The notes beneath the pieces were generated by a model. The model did no database searches and was not told the DNA's origin. It was given only the letters and a program-made list of their open reading frames with translations. This document shows, one piece after another, positions 17,075 to 24,488 of a stretch of DNA of 64,000 nucleotides. Position numbers and translations under genes: made by a program. The DNA is from JALZEG01 sp046263255 (GTDB taxonomy: Bacteria > Actinomycetota > CADDZG01 > WHSQ01): contig JBHELD010000014.1 of assembly GCA_046263255.1 (NCBI GenBank), positions 1-64,000 on the forward strand, given 5' to 3'. The stretch's first letter is position 1; each line of letters begins with the position of its first letter.

Positions 17075-17863
17075 TCAGGCGAGCTTGCGTCCGGTCACGA
17101 CGAACCCGGTGTGGGCGACCATCCGGTGGTCGGGCCGCACCGACTGACCGTCGACGTTCCATGTCCTCACGAGGCTCTCCATCGTGACGATCTGCCCGAA
17201 GCCGCCCCTGCGCATGCTCTCCACGAGCTGGGACACCTGGGGGATCGTCGGGAGGTAGCAGCAGAGTATCCCTCCGGACCGGAGAGCGCGCGTCGAGGAG
17301 CCGATCGCGCGCCACGGCTCGGGCAGGTCCAGGACCATGCGGTCGACGGCGACGTCTTGCTCGACGTCCGTGAAGACGTCGCCCACCCTCAGCTCGACGT
17401 TCTCGGGCTTGCCGCCGCCGGCCCCCTCGTACCAGGACGAGACGTTCGCAACCGCGCGGGCGTGATGGTCCTCCCGCAGCTCGTAGGAGATCACGCGTCC
17501 GGCCTCGCCCACCGCGCGCGACAGCGCGAGCGTCAGCGAGCCCGACCCCGTGCCGGCCTCGAGCACCGTCGCGCCGGGGAACACGTCCGCGTACACGAGG
17601 ATCAGCGCGACGTCCTTCGGGTAGACGACCTGCGCCCCCCGCGGCATCTTCAGGACGAAGTCCGCGAGGGTCGGTCGCAACGCGATGAGCTTCGCACCGC
17701 CGCTCGTGCGCACGGCGCTGCCCTCGGGGAGCCCGATGAGCGCGTCGTGGTCGACGGAGCCCGCGTGGGAGTGGAACTGCTTGCCCGTGGCGAGGGTGAT
17801 CAGGTAGCGCCGGCCGCGCGCGTCGAGGAGCAGGACCTTGTCGCCGGCCCCGAGCGCCGTCAT
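17075..17863 (-). CDS. trmI: tRNA (adenine-58-N1)-methyltransferase TrmI
   Basis: A protein of 262 residues. An N-terminal beta domain is followed by a Rossmann methyltransferase, with VLEAGTGSGSLTLALSRAVG as the S-adenosylmethionine site and DRMVLDLPEPW at the catalytic strand. The enzyme makes m1A58 in the T-loop of tRNAs. Actinobacteria commonly carry it beside the proteasome genes. Its ATG overlaps the stop of ttuA (ATGA), so both T-loop modification enzymes are translated together. A 144-base gap separates it from arc. Confidence 0.92.
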   Translation of the reverse strand: MTALGAGDKVLLLDARGRRYLITLATGKQFHSHAGSVDHDALIGLPEGSAVRTSGGAKLIALRPTLADFVLKMPRGAQVVYPKDVALILVYADVFPGATVLEAGTGSGSLTLALSRAVGEAGRVISYELREDHHARAVANVSSWYEGAGGGKPENVELRVGDVFTDVEQDVAVDRMVLDLPEPWRAIGSSTRALRSGGILCCYLPTIPQVSQLVESMRRGGFGQIVTMESLVRTWNVDGQSVRPDHRMVAHTGFVVTGRKLA

Positions 17864-18840
17864 GTCCTGCGCGACCGGCGCGGCCGCGCCGCCGTCCCCT
17901 CCGTCTTCCGCTTCAGCGCGAGCGCCTTGGTCTTGCAGAAGGAGCACTGCGGGTCGTCCTGCCCCCAGTCCAGCGTCGGCGCGCCGCAGGTCGCGCAGCG
18001 GACCAGCGTCGCCTCGTCGTCCGGCTCGGCGAAGCGCGCGGCCGCCTTCTTCAGGAAGCCGAAGTACATCTGGTGCTTGGTACCGGGGGACGCCTCCTCC
18101 AGGAGGGCGATCGCCTCCTTGTAGCGGTGCTGCGTGTTGCCCTCGACCATCGGGCACTCCTCGACGATGTAGTCGATGCCCTGCAGCAGCGCGTACGCCG
18201 CCGTCTCGCGCTCCGCGATCTTCACGAGGGGCTTCACCTTGCGGACGAGGACCACCTCGGCGGCCTCTCCCAGCACGCGCTCCTCGAGCACGGGGGCCTG
18301 GCGGCCGAGCTGGTCGACGTTCCAGTGCAAGACGTTGCCGAACAGCGTCGCGACCTCGTCGTCGAGGTTGTGGCCGGTGACGAGGACGCCGAATCCCTCC
18401 TCCAGCGCGGCGCGGTTGAACTCGTAGCGCTTGTTCAACCCGCACCCCGAGCAGGGCACGCGGCCGGTCAGCTTCGCCAGCTCGGGGACCGTGAAGCCGT
18501 GCTCCGCGTCGAGGGAGCGGACGATCAGCTTCGCCTCCTTACGCTCGGCGAACGCGATCGCCGCCTCCTTCGAGCGGTTGGAGTAGCCGCCGATCCCGAG
18601 GTCGAGATAGAACCCCGTCGCGTCGTACCCCAGGTCGATCAACACGTCCCAGAGCGCGAGCGAGTCCTTCCCGCCGGAGATCGCGACGAGGAGCCTGTCC
18701 TCCGGCGAGAACATCGAGAACTCCTTGACGGTCCGGGCGACCTGGTTGCGGACGTGCTGGACGAAGTGGTCCTTGCAGAACGCGGCATTGTGGCGCCGGA
18801 CGTCGACGACCGCGTGGCCACGACAAACCTTGCACTTCAC
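17860..18840 (-). CDS. ttuA: tRNA 2-thiolation enzyme, TtuA/TtcA family
   Basis: A protein of 326 residues. An N-terminal zinc finger (CKVCRGH ... FCKDHF) is followed by the PP-loop ATPase motif ISGGKDSLALWD, a CSGC pair in RVPCSGCGLN and a further Cys in VEECPMVEGN (together the likely 4Fe-4S ligands), and a C-terminal zinc finger (CATC ... CSFC). This layout is that of TtuA, which makes 2-thio-(ribo)thymidine at tRNA position 54 using sulfur carried by TtuB. The GTG start overlaps the ttuB stop, and its stop overlaps the trmI ATG. TtuA rather than TtcA or NcsA is favoured by the double zinc fingers and the ubiquitin-like neighbour. Confidence 0.85.
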   Translation of the reverse strand: MKCKVCRGHAVVDVRRHNAAFCKDHFVQHVRNQVARTVKEFSMFSPEDRLLVAISGGKDSLALWDVLIDLGYDATGFYLDLGIGGYSNRSKEAAIAFAERKEAKLIVRSLDAEHGFTVPELAKLTGRVPCSGCGLNKRYEFNRAALEEGFGVLVTGHNLDDEVATLFGNVLHWNVDQLGRQAPVLEERVLGEAAEVVLVRKVKPLVKIAERETAAYALLQGIDYIVEECPMVEGNTQHRYKEAIALLEEASPGTKHQMYFGFLKKAAARFAEPDDEATLVRCATCGAPTLDWGQDDPQCSFCKTKALALKRKTEGTAARPRRSRRT

Positions 18841-19073
18841 GGGGCTCGCCCTTCGGGGGAGCGGGGGCCGGGGCCGGCGCTGCCCCCGGACAGAACCGGG
18901 CGGACCTCGATCTCGTCGGCGTCGGTCACGGCCTCGTCCCGCGTCAGAAGGGTCGCTTCGCGGATCACGAGGACGGCCTCCGGGACGATCCCGAGGTGCG
19001 CGAGGAGCGCGGAGACCGTCTTCGGCCCCGTCACGTCGACCACGCGGTCCGGGTTGCGGAGCTTCACCTTCAT
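18837..19073 (-). CDS. ttuB: Ubiquitin-like sulfur carrier, TtuB/ThiS/MoaD family, with C-terminal extension
   Basis: A protein of 78 residues with a beta-grasp pattern: MKVKLRNPDRVVDVTG, SALLAHLGIVPEAVLVIRE, then DADEIEVRPVLSGG. In this family the Gly-Gly ends the protein and is activated as a thiocarboxylate. Here Gly63-Gly64 is followed by 14 more residues (SAGPGPRSPEGRAP), so the active terminus would have to be exposed by proteolysis or does not exist as such. It should hand sulfur to TtuA. In Thermus TtuB is also conjugated to proteins. Its stop overlaps the ttuA GTG. TACCCT lies six bases before the ATG, a leaderless arrangement. Confidence 0.8.
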   Translation of the reverse strand: MKVKLRNPDRVVDVTGPKTVSALLAHLGIVPEAVLVIREATLLTRDEAVTDADEIEVRPVLSGGSAGPGPRSPEGRAP

Positions 19074-19085
19074 ACGGTCAGGGTA
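19074..19085 (-). promoter_or_regulatory. Candidate leaderless -10 box for ttuB-ttuA-trmI
   Basis: On the minus strand TACCCT, then GACCGT, then the ttuB ATG gives a TANNNT box six bases before the start codon, with no Shine-Dalgarno. No good -35 is visible in the 39-base gap after htrA, so read-through from htrA is also possible. Confidence 0.35.
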
Positions 19086-19112
19086 GCCGCGGAGAGGCGC
19101 AGGTCGCGAGAT

Positions 19113-20210
19113 TCAGCCCAGCGTCACGGGCCGCTGCTCGAGCCTCACCTCGACCGTGTCCTCGCCGCGCACGTCGACGACGTCGAGCTCGACCCTCTCG
19201 TCGGGGTCCTTGTCCCGCAGGATGTCGACGAGGTCGTCGGCGTTCTCGACGTCGTCGCCGTCTATCTCCACGATCACGTCGCCGACGTCGAGATCCGCTT
19301 CGTCCGCGGGGCTCCCGGGCACGACCCCGAGGACGAGCGCGCCTTCGAGCTCGCTAGGGAAGCCGAACTCCAGCGCGGCCGACGGCGAGGCGTCGCCGAG
19401 CGTGACGCCGAGCCAGGCCCTCTCGTCGGGAGGATCGCTCAGGATCTCCTCGACCACCGGGAGAGCGTCGTCGATGGGGATGGAGAAACCGATGTTCTCG
19501 GCGGCGCCGGCCTGGACCGCGGCGGTGTTGATCCCGACCAACCGGCCCTCGGTGTCGATCAGCGGCCCGCCGGAGTTGCCGGGGTTGATCGCGGCGTCGG
19601 TCTGGAGAAGGTTCTGGAGGCTCTCCGCCTCGCCCGACGCGTTCGACGCGGTGATGCTCCGCCCTATCGCGGACACGATCCCCGCGGTGACGGTCGCGCC
19701 GCCCAGCCCCAGCGGATACCCGATCGCCACGACGTCGTCGCCGAGCTTCAGGTCCGCGGAGCGCCCGATCTCTATCGGGACGAGGTCGTCGGCCTCGATG
19801 CGGATGATCGCGAGATCCTGCTCCGGGACGCCGCCGATCACCTCGCCCTCGACGTCCTCGTGCTCCTCGCCGCTGAAGATCCGCACGTTGACCTCCGCGG
19901 CCCCCTCCACGACGTGGAAGTTCGTCAGGACGATCCCGTTCTCGTCGATGACGACGCCCGAGCCCGATCCGCCGCCGGAGTCGAACCCTCCGAGGTCGAA
20001 CGACTTGACGCGCACGTTCACGACCGACGGGAGCGCGGCCTCGACGATCTCGGACAGCGGCGAGTGCGGGATCGTCCTGGTCTTCTGCGCCAGCGTCACC
20101 TCGGGAGCCGGAGTGGCGCCCGCGGACGAGCCGTCCGGGACGCTCTCGATCGAGCACCCGGACGCGACCGCGGCGAGGACGAGCAGGGACGCGAGGGCCT
20201 TGGCTGTCAT
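19113..20210 (-). CDS. HtrA/DegP-like serine protease lipoprotein with PDZ domain
   Basis: A protein of 365 residues from the ATG at 20210, chosen because it gives a clean lipoprotein signal (MTAKALASLLVLAAVASGC, lipid Cys19). A trypsin-like domain follows, with His near 99 (LTNFHVVEG), Asp in QDLAIIRIE and Ser near 213 (NPGNSGGPL), so the triad is complete. A C-terminal PDZ domain contains VVPGSPADEADLDVGDVI. It should be anchored outside the cell membrane and act in envelope protein quality control. It lies 39 bases upstream of ttuB on the same strand. Confidence 0.9.
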   Translation of the reverse strand: MTAKALASLLVLAAVASGCSIESVPDGSSAGATPAPEVTLAQKTRTIPHSPLSEIVEAALPSVVNVRVKSFDLGGFDSGGGSGSGVVIDENGIVLTNFHVVEGAAEVNVRIFSGEEHEDVEGEVIGGVPEQDLAIIRIEADDLVPIEIGRSADLKLGDDVVAIGYPLGLGGATVTAGIVSAIGRSITASNASGEAESLQNLLQTDAAINPGNSGGPLIDTEGRLVGINTAAVQAGAAENIGFSIPIDDALPVVEEILSDPPDERAWLGVTLGDASPSAALEFGFPSELEGALVLGVVPGSPADEADLDVGDVIVEIDGDDVENADDLVDILRDKDPDERVELDVVDVRGEDTVEVRLEQRPVTLG

Positions 20211-20357
20211 GGGCACGAGGATAGGGCCGTCGTGATCCAAAGTGAGGCCGCGAAGAGGCCGGCTGCTGTGATCGCCGTAAGGGGAAGCTCCGGCGCTCTC
20301 AGTAACCGGCCGCTCTTCAGTGTGCCCGACCCGCGTGGACCGGTCAAGACGTCCGGA

Positions 20358-20729
20358 TCACCCCGTTGGGACCGCCTCGACCTCCTGCTGGCCGCCCATC
20401 TGGCCGCCGAGCGCGAAGACGACCAGGTAGGACCCCGGCTCGAGCGGGACCGGCTCGGTCACCTCGTCGACGACTTCGGTGAGGCCCTGGAGGCCCCAGA
20501 TCGCGCGCTCTGCGAGCGGCCCCTCGTAGAGCACCTCGCGCGTGTCGGGACGGACGAGGAACCACTGCTCCGGGTAGACGCCGTCCGGGGCGGACCACGA
20601 CCTCTCGACGCGGAACGGCAGCGCCTTGCCGTCGCGGAGCGGGATGCCCGACCCGCCGTGGGAGAGCTTCGCCGGGCGCACCGACGACCCCATGACCTTC
20701 CTCTGCGTGCCGCCGATCTGGGCTTCCAT
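20358..20729 (-). CDS. Hypothetical protein
   Basis: A protein of 123 residues starting MEAQIGGTQRKVMGSS, with PFRVERSWSAPDGVYPEQWF and VEPLEPG-type beta segments and a C-terminal GGQMGGQQEVE stretch. It looks like a small soluble beta-rich domain with no signal peptide. It is 147 bases upstream of htrA. I do not recognise the family. The codon pattern matches neighbouring real genes, and conserved-looking aromatic and proline positions favour a true protein. Confidence 0.55.
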   Translation of the reverse strand: MEAQIGGTQRKVMGSSVRPAKLSHGGSGIPLRDGKALPFRVERSWSAPDGVYPEQWFLVRPDTREVLYEGPLAERAIWGLQGLTEVVDEVTEPVPLEPGSYLVVFALGGQMGGQQEVEAVPTG

Positions 20730-20764
20730 CGCCGCGAAAGATATAGGTCGCGCGCCGGCGGCGC

Positions 20765-21058
20765 CTACAGGACGCGCAGCCCCACGATCTTCGGCGTCCC
20801 GTCCCGCTCGGACCAGCGCGACTCGACGACGATCTCGTCGCCCCCGCCCGAGTACCTGATCTGCACGAGGGCCTCGTCGCCCTGCGCCTCGACCGAACCC
20901 ACCTCGGCCGCCTCGAGGGGCTTCGGCATCTGCTGCATGACCTCGCCGGCGGCGCCGAACGCCTCCTTGTCGAGGTACCCGCCGGCCGTCTTCAGGTCGC
21001 CCGCGACGGTCGCCTGGGCGTGTGCGTCCGCGTCCTCCCTCAGCCTTGCCTCGTCCAT
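20765..21058 (-). CDS. Hypothetical protein coupled to the DsbA-like gene
   Basis: A protein of 97 residues, MDEARLREDADAHAQATVAG onwards, ending KIVGLRVL. The helix-then-strand layout (VGSVEAQGDEALVQIRYSGG, IVVESRWSERDG) recalls small SnoaL/NTF2-like domains, but I cannot assign a family. Its ATG overlaps the last base of the DsbA-like gene stop (TGATG), so they are translated together. Confidence 0.6.
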   Translation of the reverse strand: MDEARLREDADAHAQATVAGDLKTAGGYLDKEAFGAAGEVMQQMPKPLEAAEVGSVEAQGDEALVQIRYSGGGDEIVVESRWSERDGTPKIVGLRVL

Positions 21059-21765
21059 CACCGGCCTCCTCTCGTCGGTGCGCCCGTCGCCGCCGCCTCG
21101 AGCAGCCGGTCGTAGACGGCGGGGTCGTCCTTGTCTACTACGGGGAAACCCTCGCCGTGCTCGCCCTCCCAGTGCATCTCGATGCCGGGGTTGTGAAAGC
21201 CCTCGCCGTGCGGGAGGAAGACGTGCGGGCTGCCGGCGACGGCGTCGGTTCGTGCGAGGTCGAAGTCCGCGGCGAGGAGGCGCCGGGCGCGGCCGTCGTC
21301 GAGCGCGCGGCGCAGCGCGTCGACGTCCAGGCCCGGTACGGCGGATGCGACGTCGAGGATCTCGTGACGCATCGAGACGTTGCGACTCTCCCCGAAGAAC
21401 GCGCGCCGGAGCGCGCGGTCGAGCCGCTCCGCGACCTCGAGACCCTGCTCCTTCGCGGCATGGACGGCCGCGAGGGCGGGGAGCGTCGTCACCGGGTACT
21501 CGTGGTCGGGGCGCTGCCACATCTGCCAGCCCGCGCCGGGCGCGAGGGCCCCGGTGACCGGTATCTCCGCGTCGAGGACCTTCTTCGGCGTGGGGCGGCG
21601 GTTGACGACCTCGAGCGGGAACGCGTGGACGTCGAAGGCGACGCGTCCCCCGAGGCCGAGGCGCGCGCGGGTCTCGTGCAGCCGGTGCACCGCGACGTGC
21701 GCCCACGGGCAGGCGATGTCGGCGAAGACGACGATGCGGCCGGCGGGGACGTCGATCACCGCCAC
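21058..21765 (-). CDS. DsbA/FrnE-family thioredoxin-fold protein
   Basis: A protein of 235 residues with the thioredoxin-like motif FADIACPWAHVAVHRLHE near residue 14 and the C-terminal GSPHVFLPHG with the cis-proline-type loop of the DsbA/HCCA-isomerase superfamily. The usual CxxC is CPWA, so the second cysteine is missing and disulfide oxidation in the classical way is unlikely. An isomerase or thiol-binding role is possible. It starts with GTG, has no Shine-Dalgarno, and has TACGGT six bases upstream, consistent with a leaderless transcript. It is divergent from the HIT gene across 22 bases. Confidence 0.8.
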   Translation of the reverse strand: MAVIDVPAGRIVVFADIACPWAHVAVHRLHETRARLGLGGRVAFDVHAFPLEVVNRRPTPKKVLDAEIPVTGALAPGAGWQMWQRPDHEYPVTTLPALAAVHAAKEQGLEVAERLDRALRRAFFGESRNVSMRHEILDVASAVPGLDVDALRRALDDGRARRLLAADFDLARTDAVAGSPHVFLPHGEGFHNPGIEMHWEGEHGEGFPVVDKDDPAVYDRLLEAAATGAPTRGGR

Positions 21766-21787
21766 AAGCTAACCGTAGGCTCGGCCG
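21766..21787. promoter_or_regulatory. 22-bp divergent promoter with overlapping -10 boxes
   Basis: The whole spacer between the DsbA-like GTG and the HIT ATG is 22 bases. On the plus strand TAGGCT (21776-21781) lies six bases before the ATG. On the minus strand TACGGT (21777-21772) lies six bases before the GTG. The two boxes share the TA at 21776-21777. Neither gene has a Shine-Dalgarno, so both transcripts probably start at their first codon. Confidence 0.55.
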
Positions 21788-22204
21788 ATGTGCGTCTTCT
21801 GCGAGATCGTCCGCGGTGTGACGCCGGCGCACGTCGTCTTCGAGGACGAGGTCTCGCTCGCGTTCCTCGACGTCCGGCCGGTCTTCGAGGGCCATTCGCT
21901 GCTGGTCCCGAAGGCCCACCACGAGACCCTCGCCGACCTTCCGGACGACCTGGTGGCGCCGCTGTTCACGAACGCGCGGACGCTGTCGGTCGCGATCGCC
22001 GGGGCGCTCGGCGCGACGGGATCGTTCGTCGCGATCAACAACAAGGTCAGCCAGAGCGTCCCGCACCTCCACGTCCACGTGGTGCCGCGCCGGCCCAAGG
22101 ACGGGCTGCGCGGGTTCTTCTGGCCGCGGCGCAGGTACGCGAGCGACGACGCGATGCGCGTCGTCGCCGAAGCGATCCGCGCGGCCGTGGGGGCCGTGCG
22201 ATGA
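21788..22204 (+). CDS. HIT-family nucleotide hydrolase
   Basis: A protein of 138 residues. MCVFCEIVRGVTPAHVVFED is the typical HIT-like start with a CxxC pair, and SVPHLHVHVVPRR is the histidine triad that attacks the alpha phosphate of dinucleotides or nucleoside phosphoramidates. The fold and length are those of Hint/FHIT-like bacterial proteins. Its stop overlaps the next ATG (ATGA), making a coupled operon with an alpha/beta hydrolase and an LLM oxidoreductase. The exact substrate is unknown. Confidence 0.88.
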   Translation: MCVFCEIVRGVTPAHVVFEDEVSLAFLDVRPVFEGHSLLVPKAHHETLADLPDDLVAPLFTNARTLSVAIAGALGATGSFVAINNKVSQSVPHLHVHVVPRRPKDGLRGFFWPRRRYASDDAMRVVAEAIRAAVGAVR

Positions 22205-22845
22205 GCCTCACGATCCGTTCCCGGGACGGTCTCTCGCTCGAGGCGGAGCTGGACGCTCCCGACGAGCCGAAGGCGGCCCTCGTGCTGTGCCACCCCCACC
22301 CGCAGATGGGCGGGACGATGAACGCGCCGCTGCTGCTCGCGCTGCGCGACGAGATGGTCCGGCGGGACTGGGCCGTCCTCCGCTTCAACTTCCGCGGGAT
22401 CGGCGGGTCCGCCGGCTCGCCCTCGACGGGGATCGAGGAGGTGGCGGACGCCGCCGGAGCGGCGGACGTCGCGGCCGAGCGCTTCCCCTCCCTGCCCCGC
22501 GCGGTCGCGGGATGGTCGTTCGGCGGAGCCGTCGCGGTCCGGCTCGCCGCCGCGGAGCCCGGCCTCGCCGCGTGCGTCGCGATAGCGCCGGCGGTGACGG
22601 AGAAGCCGGGCGTCGCCGCCGGGCTGCCCCCGGCGGACGAGCTGGGGTTGTCGCTGCCGTTGCTCGTGGTCGTCGGAGCGAACGACCGGCAGGTATCGCC
22701 CGACGCGTGCGCGGCGTGGGGTGAGGGCGCCGGGGCCCGCGTCGAGCGCCTCGCGGGGGCGAACCACTTCTTCTGGGGAAAGTACGACGGGCTCTCCGAG
22801 ATGGTGGGGAGCTGGTTGGACGAGAGGCTGAGGGAGGTCGCGTGA
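22201..22845 (+). CDS. Alpha/beta hydrolase, CHPHP type
   Basis: A protein of 214 residues with LCHPHPQMGGTMNAP near residue 30 (oxyanion region of this family), the nucleophile elbow VAGWSFGGAVA, an acid in VVGANDRQV and a histidine in GANHFFWGKY, so the Ser-Asp-His triad is complete. It resembles bacterial dienelactone-hydrolase-like and YfdX-type esterases, but the substrate is not predictable. It overlaps the HIT gene upstream and the LLM gene downstream by four bases each. Confidence 0.85.
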   Translation: MSLTIRSRDGLSLEAELDAPDEPKAALVLCHPHPQMGGTMNAPLLLALRDEMVRRDWAVLRFNFRGIGGSAGSPSTGIEEVADAAGAADVAAERFPSLPRAVAGWSFGGAVAVRLAAAEPGLAACVAIAPAVTEKPGVAAGLPPADELGLSLPLLVVVGANDRQVSPDACAAWGEGAGARVERLAGANHFFWGKYDGLSEMVGSWLDERLREVA

Positions 22846-23672
22846 GGCTCGGGATCGACTGCTCGCAGCATCAGCTGACGTGGGACGAGCTCGCGGGGCG
22901 CGTGCGCTTCGCCGAGGAGGCCGGGTTCGACGGCGCCTGGGTCTTCGACCACTTCAAGGCGTTGTACGGCGACCCGTCGGGACCTTGCTTCGAGGCGTGG
23001 ACGGTGCTCGCGGCGCTGGGCGCGGCGACCTCGCGGATCAGGCTCGGCGCGCTCGTGACCGGCGTCACGTACCGCCACCCGTCGATCCTCGCCACCGAGG
23101 CCGTGACGGTGGACCACGTGTCGAACGGGCGGCTCGAGCTGTCGCTCGGCGCGGCATGGTTCGAGACGGAGCACCGGGAGCTGGGCATCGACTTCCCTCC
23201 CGCGGGAGAGCGCGGGCGGCGGCTCGAGGAGGCGCTGCAGGTCGTGAAGCTGCTGATGACGCAGGACGGGGCGTCGTTCGACGGCCGCTACTACCGGCTG
23301 GAGAACGCGTCGTACCACCCGAGGCCCGTGCAGCAGCCGCACCCGCCGCTGTGGATCGGTGCCGGGGGCGAGAAGGTCATGCTCCCGATCGCCGGGAGGC
23401 ACGCGGACGTGTGGCACGGGTTCGGCCGCGCGGCGGAGCTCGCGCGCAAGTGGCGGATCGTCGCGGACGCCGCCGCGGCGGCCGGGCGCGATCCCTCCGC
23501 GATCACGCGCTCGACGAGCCTGTCGATCTCGGAGCCGTGGGACGAGGTGAAGGCGGCGGCGGCGGCTCTGCGCGACGCGGGCATCGGATACGTGGTCGTC
23601 AGCTGGCCGTCCGAGGGCCGCGGCCGGGTGGAGGAGTTCCTGGAGAAGGTGGGGCCGGAGCTGGCCGGCTAG
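22842..23672 (+). CDS. LLM-class (luciferase-like) F420-dependent oxidoreductase
   Basis: A protein of 276 residues with a TIM-barrel luciferase-like fold: GIDCSQHQLTWDELA, AEEAGFDGAWVFDHFKALYG, RIRLGALVTGVTYRHPSILA, then PPLWIGAGGEKVMLPI. Actinobacterial members mostly use cofactor F420. FMN use cannot be excluded. The substrate is unknown. It starts with GTG overlapping the previous stop (GTGA). Its stop overlaps the stop of the oppositely oriented RNA methylase by three bases (CTAG). Confidence 0.87.
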   Translation: MRLGIDCSQHQLTWDELAGRVRFAEEAGFDGAWVFDHFKALYGDPSGPCFEAWTVLAALGAATSRIRLGALVTGVTYRHPSILATEAVTVDHVSNGRLELSLGAAWFETEHRELGIDFPPAGERGRRLEEALQVVKLLMTQDGASFDGRYYRLENASYHPRPVQQPHPPLWIGAGGEKVMLPIAGRHADVWHGFGRAAELARKWRIVADAAAAAGRDPSAITRSTSLSISEPWDEVKAAAAALRDAGIGYVVVSWPSEGRGRVEEFLEKVGPELAG

Positions 23673-24484
23673 GGTTTCGCCGGCTCGATGCGGCCCCGGC
23701 GGGCTTCGTAGATCAGGACCCCCGCCGCCACCGCGAGGTTCAGCGACGAAGCCGCACCCGCTTGCGGGATCCGCACCGTCAGGTCCGCGTCGTGCAGCAC
23801 CGCCTCCGCCAAGCCCGTCGCCTCGCTGCCGAACAGAAGCACGCATCGCTCCGGGAAAGCGGCGTCCCAGTGCGCGGCCTTGCCGCGCGCGGACGTCGCC
23901 ACCACCGGCAGCCCCCCGTCCCGCGCCCACGCGAGCAGCTCGTCCAGCGAAGCCGTGACCACCGGGGTCGAGAAGACCGTGCCCATCGAGGCCTTGACCG
24001 CCGCGGGGTGCCACGCGTCCGCGGACTCGCCTGCGACCACGACGCCGGCCGCCCCCGCGGCATCCGCCGTTCGGACGATCGTCCCGAGGTTCCCGGGATT
24101 GCCCACCTCGTGCAGTCCCACGACGAGCGACGAGGCATCGACCGTCAGGTCCCGCAGCCCCCGCCGCGGCGTCTGCACGACCGCGCCGAGACCCGCGGGG
24201 TGCTCGCGCTCTGCCACGGCGGCGAAGGCGTCCGCCGTCAGCGCCGCGACGCGGACGCCGCGCGCAGGCAGGCCGGCCACGAGGTCGCGCGCCCCCGCGC
24301 TCGTCAGGAGGTCCGGCGCCGTGACGACGATCTCGACGCGGGCGTCCGACTCGAGCGCCTGCCAGACCACCGCTATCCCCTCGACGAACAGCGCTCCCTC
24401 TGCGTCGCGGTGCTTGCGCTGCCGGAGCTTGCGGATGCGCCTGAGGAGCGGGTTGGCGGGGCTGGAGATCAGCTCCGGGGGCAT
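23669..24484 (-). CDS. SpoU/TrmH-family RNA 2'-O-methyltransferase
   Basis: A protein of 271 residues. An N-terminal substrate-binding domain (SSPANPLLRRIRKLRQRKHR, FVEGIAVVWQAL) is followed by a knotted SPOUT domain with GLHEVGNPGNLGTIVRTADAAG, LLFGSEATGL and VRIPQAGAASSLNLAVA, the three SpoU motifs. It methylates a ribose in rRNA or tRNA. The target is not readable from sequence. It is four bases downstream of the DUF3151 gene. Confidence 0.9.
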   Translation of the reverse strand: MPPELISSPANPLLRRIRKLRQRKHRDAEGALFVEGIAVVWQALESDARVEIVVTAPDLLTSAGARDLVAGLPARGVRVAALTADAFAAVAEREHPAGLGAVVQTPRRGLRDLTVDASSLVVGLHEVGNPGNLGTIVRTADAAGAAGVVVAGESADAWHPAAVKASMGTVFSTPVVTASLDELLAWARDGGLPVVATSARGKAAHWDAAFPERCVLLFGSEATGLAEAVLHDADLTVRIPQAGAASSLNLAVAAGVLIYEARRGRIEPAKP

Positions 24485-24488
24485 CTCG

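Noticed and set aside
20765..22078. Extended minus-strand frame running through the DsbA-like gene
   Set aside because: Upstream of the ATG at 21058 the translation is Arg-rich shadow of the DsbA-like and HIT genes. The TGATG overlap defines the real start.
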